Shown: in pieces, positions 1 through 5,152 of the stretch
Layout: every line of letters begins with the position of its first letter
How positions within the stretch are numbered: position 1 is the first letter of the stretch
Assembly (NCBI GenBank): GCA_035283065.1
Contig: DATEUP010000163.1
Span: 1-5,209 of the forward strand
Direction of reading: 5' to 3'
Length of the DNA stretch: 5,209 bases
Source of the DNA: DATEUP01 sp035283065
Lineage (GTDB): Archaea > Thermoplasmatota > DTKX01 > DATEUP01
Program-made: the position numbers and the translations under genes
Notes under the pieces: model-generated
Databases searched by the model: none
Told to the model about the DNA's origin: nothing
The model's input: the letters and a program-made list of their open reading frames with translations, nothing else

Positions 1-1027
1 TCCGGAAGCGCGCGGCGTCCTTTGGCGCGCGCTTCCGCATGGCCTCAACGACGCGCTCGTCGATCATCTCGACGGCGGAAGCCCCCGTCGAAAGCGACTC
101 CGTGACGCCCCTGGCGGCGTCCTTGAGGCTCCCGAAATACAGAACGAGGAGGCCCTTGGCAGGCGGGCGGTCGACGACGCGCAGCCTTGCGCTGAGCACG
201 ATCGCGAGTGTCCCCTCGGAGCCGCAGACGAGCTTTCCAAGGTCGAACACGCCGCCCTCGAGCGCCTTGTCCAGGCGGTAGCCCGAGCTCGATTTCTCGA
301 CCCGCGGCCAGGGGCTCGCCGCCTGGCCGCTGCGCAGGCGCTCGATAATCGGCGGCACCTCGCGGTAGAGCCGGGCCTCCAGCGTGTCGGGCGCGCAGAG
401 GTCCTTGTACCGCCTTGAACCGAGTTCGACAGGCGAGGTTCGGATCCGCTCCCCGTTCGCGAGGAGCAAGGTGAGCCCGAGCACGTTGTCCACGACGGCC
501 CCCCAGATCCGGTGGTGCATGCCGCTCGCGTTGTTCCCGACCATGCCGCCCACGCGGCAGGATTCGAAGGAGGAAGGGTCCGGGCCGAACTGCTTGCCGT
601 GCCCGGCGAGAGCGCCGTTGAGTTCGGCGAGCACGACGCCCGGTTCGACTTCGACCCATCCGGCCGCGGCGTCGATTTCCAGGATCCGCTCAAACTGGCG
701 CGAGAGGTCGAGGATGATCCCAGGCCCCACCGCCTGGCCGGCAAGGGAGGTGCCGCCCGCCCTCGCCGTGACGGGGACTCGGTGCTGGCTCGCAAAGCGC
801 AAGACGGCCGCAACGCCCTCGGCGCCTTGGGGCGCGACGACCGCGAGCGGCAGGACGCGGTAGATCGATTCGTCGGTGGCAAAGCGCTCGCGGGACTCCT
901 CGTCCTGGAGGAGCGACCCGCCGGCCGCCTCGCGAAGCTCCTGCCAGTCCCTCGCCGACGGGGGCATCGGGCCCCGGTAGCGTGCCTTGGGGGAAAGAAG
1001 CCTGCCGGGGCGGGGCGCCGCGGCCAT
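1..1027 (-). CDS. FAD-binding oxidase/dehydrogenase, GlcD/YdiJ type (3' end beyond the window)
   Basis: Oxidises a 2-hydroxy acid or similar substrate using bound FAD; the substrate cannot be read from sequence. The 342 visible residues hold a complete PCMH-type FAD-binding domain (about 55-285) and the start of the FAD-oxidase C-terminal domain. Motifs seen: ARAGGTSLAGQ (88-98), VEPGV (127-131), FGPDPSS (147-153), GGMVGNNASG (160-169), KSSSGYRLDKAL (245-256) and GSEGTLAIV (269-277). The FGPDPSS, QAVGPG and SSGY signatures resemble the large YdiJ-like proteins in which this domain is fused to a GlcF-like iron-sulfur region; that fusion would lie past the left edge and is inference. ATG 1027 is preceded directly by an in-frame TGA, so no earlier start exists; ATG 967 (residue 21) is an alternative that still keeps the whole FAD domain. 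No Shine-Dalgarno lies at normal spacing; a GGAGG sits 18 nt upstream. Divergent from the two-helix membrane protein. Family assignment is secure, substrate unknown. Confidence 0.93.
   Translation of the reverse strand, partial: MAAAPRPGRLLSPKARYRGPMPPSARDWQELREAAGGSLLQDEESRERFATDESIYRVLPLAVVAPQGAEGVAAVLRFASQHRVPVTARAGGTSLAGQAVGPGIILDLSRQFERILEIDAAAGWVEVEPGVVLAELNGALAGHGKQFGPDPSSFESCRVGGMVGNNASGMHHRIWGAVVDNVLGLTLLLANGERIRTSPVELGSRRYKDLCAPDTLEARLYREVPPIIERLRSGQAASPWPRVEKSSSGYRLDKALEGGVFDLGKLVCGSEGTLAIVLSARLRVVDRPPAKGLLVLYFGSLKDAARGVTESLSTGASAVEMIDERVVEAMRKRAPKDAARFR
3..37. repeat. Perfect 12-bp inverted repeat inside the oxidase gene
   Basis: Arms 3-14 (CGGAAGCGCGCG) and 26-37 (CGCGCGCTTCCG) are exact reverse complements around an 11-nt spacer. 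The repeat lies within the oxidase coding sequence, where it encodes an Arg/Lys/Ala-rich stretch (residues about 330-341), so protein coding alone may explain part of it. In RNA it would form a strong GC-rich hairpin. No T-run follows on either side that would suggest a terminator. Confidence 0.6.
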
Positions 1028-1096
1028 CGCTCACAATCCCTTTATCCTCCACTTCAATCCCCCGCCGGGCTTTAGGCAAGCCGCGGGGGCGCCAAG
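1028..1096. promoter_or_regulatory. Divergent promoter region between oxidase and two-helix protein
   Basis: This 69-bp gap must hold the promoters of both divergent genes. A TA-rich box TTTAGG at 1071-1076 lies about 24 nt before the GTG at 1097, the spacing expected for an archaeal TATA box with a leaderless transcript; no BRE-like A-rich stretch precedes it. The box sits inside a small inverted repeat, GGCTT (1068-1072) and AAGCC (1078-1082). Read on the minus strand the same box is CCTAAAG, about 45 nt before the oxidase ATG, and could serve that gene with a leader of roughly 20 nt. A second minus-strand box, ATAAAGGG (1045-1038), is too near the oxidase ATG to be its TATA box. Assignment is by spacing only. 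Confidence 0.4.
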
Positions 1097-1744
1097 GTGG
1101 CCGTGAAGGGAGAGGGGAAGCTCAATGCGCGCGTCCCCTTCGCCTTCGTCGAACTCGTCGCGGGGCTCCTTGTGCTCGGTTTCCTGCCGCGGCTCATCGT
1201 GACCTACGGGGGGAGCATCGCCCTCTCCGTGGCAGCGTCCGTGGCCCTCGCCGTCCCCCTGATCGTGCAGGGCCCCTTCGCACTCGCGCTCCCGATCCAA
1301 AAAGCCGCGCTCCTCAAGTTCCTCGAGCGCTGCGGGCCGGAAACGGAGATCCTCAAGTCCAAGGCCGTCACCCTCATGTCGTACGACATCGAAGTGAAGG
1401 CCGTCGTAGGCGGCGCCGAGCACCGGTTCTTCGTGGGCTTCCGGCCCTTCGGCCTGCGCACCTCTTCGCATTTCCTCATGGTCTGGCCGACGACCCGCAA
1501 GGGGATCTCCTACCAGAACCAGGTCCGCTTCAACAACTTCTCGAGGAAGTTCAACACGATGGAGTTCACGTACCTGCGCAACTGGCACGTGCGTCTCTTT
1601 ACCTACCCGATGGCGCAGGACACCTGGTGGTTCGACCTTTACCTCTTCAAGGGGCTCAAGGCGACCGCCGACCACATGTGGGAGTGCTACCAGATTGCCC
1701 TCGAGACAAAGGACAAGCTCACGCGGCCCAACCCCGCCTTCTGA
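1097..1744 (+). CDS. Unrecognised 215-aa protein with two N-terminal membrane segments
   Basis: I do not recognise a family. The N-terminus has two hydrophobic segments, about residues 13-35 and 39-67, parted by a short PRLIVTYGG turn, which fits a helical hairpin anchored in the cytoplasmic membrane. The remaining 145 residues are soluble-looking and rich in aromatics, for example HRFFVGFRPFG (108-118), FLMVWPTTRKG near 126-136, and a Trp/Tyr/Phe-rich stretch at about 160-185 (WHVRLFTYP, then TWWFDLYLFKG). Such a mix of beta-prone aromatic strands suggests a folded cytoplasmic domain, not a transporter. No catalytic motif is evident. GTG 1097 is chosen because an in-frame TAG at 1073-1075 rules out anything much earlier; GTG 1103 is an alternative. 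No Shine-Dalgarno is present, and a TTTA box about 24 nt upstream supports a leaderless message. The regulator gene follows 53 nt downstream on the same strand and may be co-transcribed. Codon use matches the neighbours. Confidence 0.82.
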   Translation: MAVKGEGKLNARVPFAFVELVAGLLVLGFLPRLIVTYGGSIALSVAASVALAVPLIVQGPFALALPIQKAALLKFLERCGPETEILKSKAVTLMSYDIEVKAVVGGAEHRFFVGFRPFGLRTSSHFLMVWPTTRKGISYQNQVRFNNFSRKFNTMEFTYLRNWHVRLFTYPMAQDTWWFDLYLFKGLKATADHMWECYQIALETKDKLTRPNPAF

Positions 1745-1775
1745 GCCGCTCGGTTGAGGGTGCGCACGTTCAAGA

Positions 1776-1789
1776 CCCCTAAAGGGGAG
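1776..1789 (+). promoter_or_regulatory. Inverted repeat and Shine-Dalgarno ahead of the regulator gene
   Basis: CCCCT (1776-1780) and AGGGG (1783-1787) form a 5-bp inverted repeat with a 2-nt AA spacer. Its right half runs into GGAG (1786-1789), which lies 8 nt before GTG 1798 and is the best Shine-Dalgarno for the regulator. Protein binding at the repeat would cover the ribosome binding region, so it could be an autoregulatory site; that is inference. The repeat is short and may be chance. Confidence 0.35.
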
Positions 1790-1797
1790 TGCCGCCC

Positions 1798-2640
1798 GTG
1801 CGGATTCTCCGCGACCTTGCGCATTCGAGCCGGGTCCTCATCCTCCTTGAGATGCGGCGGCGCCCGGGCTCGAGGCTGCGCCCGCTTGCCGAGGCCGTCG
1901 GGCTCACGCAGCAGGCGGTCTCGGGCTACCTCCGGCAGCTCGAGGGCGAGGGGCTTGTCCGCCGAGGCGAAGGCGCATTCCGAATCACGGCGGCCGGCGA
2001 GGCGCTCCTCGAGGAGGAGGTCGGCGGCCTCAAGGCCTTTGCCGACCGAGCCGCGCGCGAACTCGTGCGCGTGGACTCGTGCGTGGCGATCGCGGGAGCC
2101 CCCGTCAAGCGGGGAGACCGGGTGGGCTTGTTCATGACACGGGGGAGGCTGGTGGCGCTGCCCGGGCGCAAGTCCCCGTCGGCCGGCGTTGCCAAGTCCG
2201 ACGCGCCTGCCGACCGCGACGTGTTGGTGGGCGAACTTAGGGGCATTGTCGAGATTGGCGAAGCGGCCCTTACGCTCGTCGAGCTTCCCTCAGGCCTCGA
2301 AGGGGGCTCGGCCGCCGTGGAGGGGCCGTGGCTCCGGGGCCTTTCCGCCCGGCGAGCCGACGGGTGGTGGGCCGCGCTCGACGAAGTCGCCGAAGGCGCG
2401 CTTCGCGAGGCGCGCATTCCCTTCGAGTTCGAGTTTGCGCCCTTCGAGAGCGCCCGGGCGGCCGTCGAGCGGGGCGTGAGCCCCGTCTTTGCCGGCGCGG
2501 CCGAGACCGTGGCGATGCTCGTGGCGACCATCGAGGCCGCCAAAGCCCAGGGCAAGCTCCCGCGGTTTCCTTACGAAGTCCTCAAGGCGAAGCGCGCGCC
2601 CCGAGGGGGCGTCGCCGCGACAAGGGCCCGAGGACCTTGA
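1798..2640 (+). CDS. Winged-HTH transcriptional regulator with archaeal-type C-terminal domain
   Basis: A DNA-binding regulator of 280 aa. An N-terminal winged helix spans about residues 1-72: helices around RVLILLEMRRR and LRPLAEAVGLT, a recognition helix QQAVSGYLRQLEGEGLV, then the wing and an ITAAGEALLEE helix, all MarR/ArsR-like. Residues about 92-180 look like a small beta-rich domain (VAIAGAPVKRGDRVGLFM, then DVLVGELRGIVEIG and LTLVELPSGLEGGS). Residues about 195-255 look alpha/beta (ARIPFEFEFAPFESARAAVERGV in part). This arrangement resembles an archaeal regulator family whose C-terminal region has, as I recall, its own domain-of-unknown-function entry; ligand and targets are unknown to me. 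The tail (from about 260) is rich in Lys and Arg. GTG 1798 is preferred because GGAG sits 8 nt upstream; GTG 1789 is also open but overlaps that site, and an in-frame TAA at 1780-1782 excludes anything earlier. It may be co-transcribed with the two-helix protein. It ends 7 bp from the stop of the convergent exonuclease. Confidence 0.87.
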   Translation: MRILRDLAHSSRVLILLEMRRRPGSRLRPLAEAVGLTQQAVSGYLRQLEGEGLVRRGEGAFRITAAGEALLEEEVGGLKAFADRAARELVRVDSCVAIAGAPVKRGDRVGLFMTRGRLVALPGRKSPSAGVAKSDAPADRDVLVGELRGIVEIGEAALTLVELPSGLEGGSAAVEGPWLRGLSARRADGWWAALDEVAEGALREARIPFEFEFAPFESARAAVERGVSPVFAGAAETVAMLVATIEAAKAQGKLPRFPYEVLKAKRAPRGGVAATRARGP

Positions 2641-2647
2641 GGGCCGC

Positions 2648-3262
2648 TTACGGCGCGGCCTCTCGCGCCCACGGGCAATTGACCTCGCGCACTTCGGCCG
2701 TGCCCGCGCGCCAATCCCGGAACGTGAAGCGCAACTTTCCCTTCGACCGCCCGAATTCGAACACCTCGCGCGTGAGCTCCACATCGCTCTTGAGGTAGGA
2801 CTTCACGCGCTCCTTCTCGCCGCGGCGCCACAGCGTGGGCACCATCTTCGGGTCGTCCGTCTTGCCCTTGCCTAGGTTCAGCTTGGCCAGGTCATCGAGG
2901 CCCACGCGCACGCCCGTGGCCTTGTGAAGGAGCTGGAGGGTGTCCAACGTCTTGGGGACGAGCCGCGCGAGGCGCTCCTCGCTTGCGTAGGCCGAGAGCA
3001 CCGGGTAGTCGAACGCCAGCACGTTGTGCCCGACGATCGTGTCGGCGGCCGAAAGCGTCCGGATGAGGAGGTCCACGTCCTCCTCTTCAAAGAAGTCGAC
3101 GGCGGCGCCGCCCGCCACCCCGGCGACGGCGACGCGGAGCTTCGGACAAAGCCGCCGCTGGTTCGCGTCGCGCTCGCTCCAGGACATCGCGCGCCACATC
3201 GGTTCGACGTCTTCGAAGAGGTTCCGCGTCTCCAGGTCGAAGAAGAGCCGCCCGTCGTCCAC
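2648..3262 (-). CDS. DEDDy-type 3'-5' exonuclease, RNase H-like (YprB-like)
   Basis: Predicted metal-dependent 3'-5' exonuclease of the DnaQ/RNase H-like superfamily, 204 aa, with no membrane segment or signal. All DEDDy acidic motifs are seen: Exo I FFDLET with D9 and E11; Exo II GHNVLAFDYP with H79, N80 and D85; Exo III SYLKSDVELT with Y156 and D160. D107 lies in LDTLQLL, and the following GLDDLAKLNLGKGK region is typical of the YprB-like group, which occurs alone or with DEAD/DEAH helicases. No helicase gene is visible here. Likely role is nucleic-acid repair, trimming or degradation; DNA or RNA preference cannot be told. GTG 3262 is chosen because an in-frame TAA lies just upstream with no ATG, GTG or TTG between. 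There is no Shine-Dalgarno, but a TATA-like box lies 23 nt upstream, which suggests a leaderless message. Residues about 180-204 form a tail past the catalytic core. Divergent from the ABC exporter. Confidence 0.9.
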   Translation of the reverse strand: MDDGRLFFDLETRNLFEDVEPMWRAMSWSERDANQRRLCPKLRVAVAGVAGGAAVDFFEEEDVDLLIRTLSAADTIVGHNVLAFDYPVLSAYASEERLARLVPKTLDTLQLLHKATGVRVGLDDLAKLNLGKGKTDDPKMVPTLWRRGEKERVKSYLKSDVELTREVFEFGRSKGKLRFTFRDWRAGTAEVREVNCPWAREAAP

Positions 3263-3263
3263 G

Positions 3264-3278
3264 GGCGCTCGAAGCGCC
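3264..3278. repeat. Inverted repeat between exonuclease TATA box and start codon
   Basis: GGCGCT (3264-3269) and AGCGCC (3273-3278) are perfect 6-bp arms around CGA. On the minus strand the repeat ends one base before the exonuclease GTG and lies wholly between that codon and the TATA-like box. That is the usual place for an archaeal repressor operator blocking polymerase recruitment; if transcribed it would be a small hairpin. The function is inference. Confidence 0.4.
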
Positions 3279-3283
3279 GTCGG

Positions 3284-3300
3284 CCTTTAGACGGTTTCGC
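3284..3300 (-). promoter_or_regulatory. TATA/BRE-like promoter of the exonuclease gene
   Basis: On the minus strand GCGAAACCGT (3300-3291) is followed by CTAAAGG (3290-3284). The first resembles an archaeal BRE (purine-rich with central AA) and the second a TATA box centred about 26 nt before GTG 3262. This spacing places transcription start at or near the start codon, consistent with the absent Shine-Dalgarno. Confidence 0.55.
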
Positions 3301-3303
3301 AAG

Positions 3304-3319
3304 GCCGCCGCGCGGCGGC
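3304..3319. repeat. Perfect 16-bp palindrome between two divergent promoters
   Basis: GCCGCCGCGCGGCGGC reads identically on both strands. It ends 13 nt before the exporter TATA box (3333) and begins 12 nt from the exonuclease TATA box (3291), so it sits almost symmetrically between the two divergent promoters. This suits a dimeric regulator acting in both directions. The caution is that its sequence is low-complexity GC in a GC-rich genome. Confidence 0.5.
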
Positions 3320-3321
3320 GG

Positions 3322-3340
3322 CAAAGCTAATCCATATAGG
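3322..3340 (+). promoter_or_regulatory. TATA/BRE-like promoter of the ABC exporter operon
   Basis: CATATAGG (3333-3340) is the clearest TATA box in the window, a rare AT-rich patch in GC-rich surroundings, and is preceded by an A-rich BRE-like stretch (AAAGCTAATC, 3323-3332). Its centre lies about 36 nt before ATG 3372, so transcription would start near 3362, leaving a leader of roughly 10 nt. Confidence 0.6.
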
Positions 3341-3371
3341 CGGGCCGGGCCCTCAATCGCCGAGTCCAAGG

Positions 3372-4391
3372 ATGGCCGAGACGTCGCCCCGCACGATGCC
3401 GGAGGGTGTCGCGATCTCGCTTCGCGGCCTTACAAAGACGTTCGGCGACCTAACCGCCGTCGACCACATCGACCTCGATGTCAAGCGCGGCGAGATCTTC
3501 GGCCTCCTCGGGCCGAACGGCGCGGGCAAGACCACGACGATCTCGATGCTCGTGACGATCCGGCCGATCAGCGATGGGAAGGCGCTCGTCAACGGCTTCG
3601 ACGTTTCCAAGGAGCCCCACAAGGTCCGCGCCTCCTGCGGGATCGTCTTCCAGGAGCCCTCGATCGACACGACGCTCACGGCCCGCGAGAACCTCGAGCT
3701 CCACGCCCGGCTCTACGGCGTGCCGAAGCCCGTGCGCCGGCAGCGGATCGAGGAGCTCCTCGCGCTTGTCGACCTCAAGGACCGGGAGGACTCGCTGGTC
3801 AAGACCTTCTCGGGCGGGATGAAGCGCCGCCTCGAGATCGCCCGCGGGCTCCTCCACCACCCCCCGATCATCTTCCTCGACGAGCCCACGCTGGGGCTCG
3901 ACCCCCAGACGCGGCAGTACATCTGGCAGTACATCGAGAGGCTGCGCAAGGAGATGGGCACGACCTTCGTGCTCACCACGCACTATATGGAGGAGGCCGA
4001 CCGCCTCTGCGACCGGATCGGCATCATCGACCACGGCAAGATCGTGGCGCTCGGGACGCCGAAGGAGCTCAAGGACTTCCTCGGCGGCGACACAGTTGTG
4101 CTCCAAATGGCCAACCCGCCGCTCGACGCATTCAAGGCGCTGCCCTTCGTCTCCAAGGTCGACGTGCGCGAGGGCGCGGTGTGGCTCTCCGTCGAGAAGG
4201 CGACGGCGAACCTGCCGCGCATCTTCCAAGCCGCTGGCGCCGAGGAAATCCTAAGCGTGGAGGTGCGCCGCCCGACCCTCGAAGACGTGTTCATCCGGCA
4301 CACGGGCCGCTCGATCCGCCAGCCGGAAGCGGACGCTGGCGAGGGCTGGTTCGGCCAGGTCATGCAGTACACCGCGACCTCGAACAGGTAG
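3372..4391 (+). CDS. ABC-2 exporter ATP-binding protein, DrrA-like
   Basis: The cytoplasmic ATPase that powers the exporter whose membrane part is the next gene. The 339-aa protein has every ABC motif: Walker A GPNGAGKTT (47-55), Q-loop Q94 in IVFQEPS, signature FSGGMKRR (146-153), Walker B IIFLDEP (166-172) with catalytic E171, D-loop GLDP (175-178) and H-loop H204 in LTTHYMEEAD. The C-terminal region (about 240-339), with RRPTLEDVFIRHTGR at 299-313, is the extension typical of the DrrA/ABC-2 drug and lipid exporter class, and the length is normal for it. Nothing required for ATP hydrolysis is missing. ATG 3372 follows a TATA box at suitable distance; ATG 3396 (residue 9, inside the PRTMPEG segment) is an alternative that keeps all motifs. 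There is no good Shine-Dalgarno at 3372. The permease begins 8 nt after this stop. The substrate cannot be inferred: related pairs export drugs, lipids, polysaccharides or ions. Confidence 0.96.
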   Translation: MAETSPRTMPEGVAISLRGLTKTFGDLTAVDHIDLDVKRGEIFGLLGPNGAGKTTTISMLVTIRPISDGKALVNGFDVSKEPHKVRASCGIVFQEPSIDTTLTARENLELHARLYGVPKPVRRQRIEELLALVDLKDREDSLVKTFSGGMKRRLEIARGLLHHPPIIFLDEPTLGLDPQTRQYIWQYIERLRKEMGTTFVLTTHYMEEADRLCDRIGIIDHGKIVALGTPKELKDFLGGDTVVLQMANPPLDAFKALPFVSKVDVREGAVWLSVEKATANLPRIFQAAGAEEILSVEVRRPTLEDVFIRHTGRSIRQPEADAGEGWFGQVMQYTATSNR

Positions 4392-4395
4392 GAGG
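4391..4395 (+). promoter_or_regulatory. Ribosome binding site of the permease gene
   Basis: GGAGG starts at the last base of the ATPase TAG codon and lies 4 nt before ATG 4400. It is the only strong, well-placed Shine-Dalgarno in the window. It fixes the permease start even though the same frame stays open far upstream, and it indicates translation from a shared ATPase-permease message. Confidence 0.75.
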
Positions 4396-4399
4396 CGAG

Positions 4400-5152
4400 A
4401 TGTCCGAAATCGAAGGCCTCTACGCGATCTGGCTCCGCGAGTTCAAGGTGTTCCAGCGCGAGCGCTCGCGCGTGATCTCGGCCATCGCCCAGCCGATCAT
4501 CTGGCTCTTCCTCCTCGGCGGGGGGATCGGCGCCTCCGTGGACCCGGACAAGATTACGGGCTCCTACCAGGCCTTCCTCTTCCCCGGCATCGTGGCGATG
4601 TCGACGATGTTCGGGACCGTGTTCTACGGACTCTACATCGTCTGGGACCGCAAGATCGACGTCCTCAAGGAGATCCTCGTGGCCCCGATCTCCCGCATCA
4701 CGGTTTTCTTCGGGAAGGTCCTCGGCGGCGCTACCGATGCCATGATCACGGCAGCCATCATCCTCGTGCTCGGCGTCGCGCTCGTGGGCATCTCGCCCGT
4801 CGGCGTCCTCACGGGGCTCGGCATCGCCCTGATGCTCGCCGTGGGGATGGTGTCGATCGGCCTCACGCTCGGCGCGTTCTTCGAATCCATGGAGGGGTTC
4901 CAGGTCATCGTGACCTTCATGATTTTCCCGCTCTTCTTCCTCTCGGCGGCGCTCTACCCGCTTGCCGGGCTCGACCCCGCGATGGCGGCCGCAGTCCGGG
5001 CAAACCCCGTCACGTACGCCGTCGACGCGATGCGCGGCGCGCTCATCGGCCAGTCGTACTTCCCGATTGCCCTCGACCTCCTGGTCGTGGGCCTTTTCGA
5101 CGTCGTGATGGTCTTGGTGGGAACCTGGGCTTTCCGAAGGATGAAGCTCTAG
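4400..5152 (+). CDS. ABC-2 type exporter permease, DrrB-like
   Basis: Membrane-spanning partner of the preceding ATPase, 250 aa. Six hydrophobic segments are visible at about residues 26-46, 58-81, 106-131, 134-160, 168-189 and 225-245, the standard six-helix ABC-2 topology. The N-terminal stretch (IWLREFKVFQRERSRV) is the amphipathic region that family members use near the membrane surface. Conserved ABC-2 features include VLKEILVAPISR (88-99) between helices 2 and 3, and, from helix 5 on, FPLFFLSAALYPL (176-188) followed by NPVTYAVDAMRG (202-213), close to the ABC-2 signature of DrrB-type permeases. Length and ending are normal, with no sign of truncation or frameshift. One ATPase plus one permease implies a complex with two copies of each. 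The substrate is unknown. No further exporter gene is visible, and the 57 bp after the stop contain none. Confidence 0.95.
   Translation: MSEIEGLYAIWLREFKVFQRERSRVISAIAQPIIWLFLLGGGIGASVDPDKITGSYQAFLFPGIVAMSTMFGTVFYGLYIVWDRKIDVLKEILVAPISRITVFFGKVLGGATDAMITAAIILVLGVALVGISPVGVLTGLGIALMLAVGMVSIGLTLGAFFESMEGFQVIVTFMIFPLFFLSAALYPLAGLDPAMAAAVRANPVTYAVDAMRGALIGQSYFPIALDLLVVGLFDVVMVLVGTWAFRRMKL

Noticed and set aside
64..882. Minus-strand frames opening within the oxidase region (64-882, 45-659, 690-1079).
   Set aside because: They are in the wrong frame; the frame beginning at ATG 1027 gives an uninterrupted FAD oxidase with all family motifs and runs off the left edge.
982..1782. Plus-strand frame overlapping the two-helix protein.
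   Set aside because: Arg/Pro/His-rich low-complexity translation out of frame with the 1097-1744 gene, which has a sensible hydrophobic pattern and codon use.
2924..4399. A plus-strand frame stays open from 2924 through the permease, giving a nominal 742-residue protein.
   Set aside because: Upstream of 4400 it overlaps the exonuclease and ATPase in other frames, encodes low-complexity Arg/Pro/Ala-rich sequence, and a Shine-Dalgarno marks the real permease start at 4400. Rare stops in GC-rich DNA explain it.
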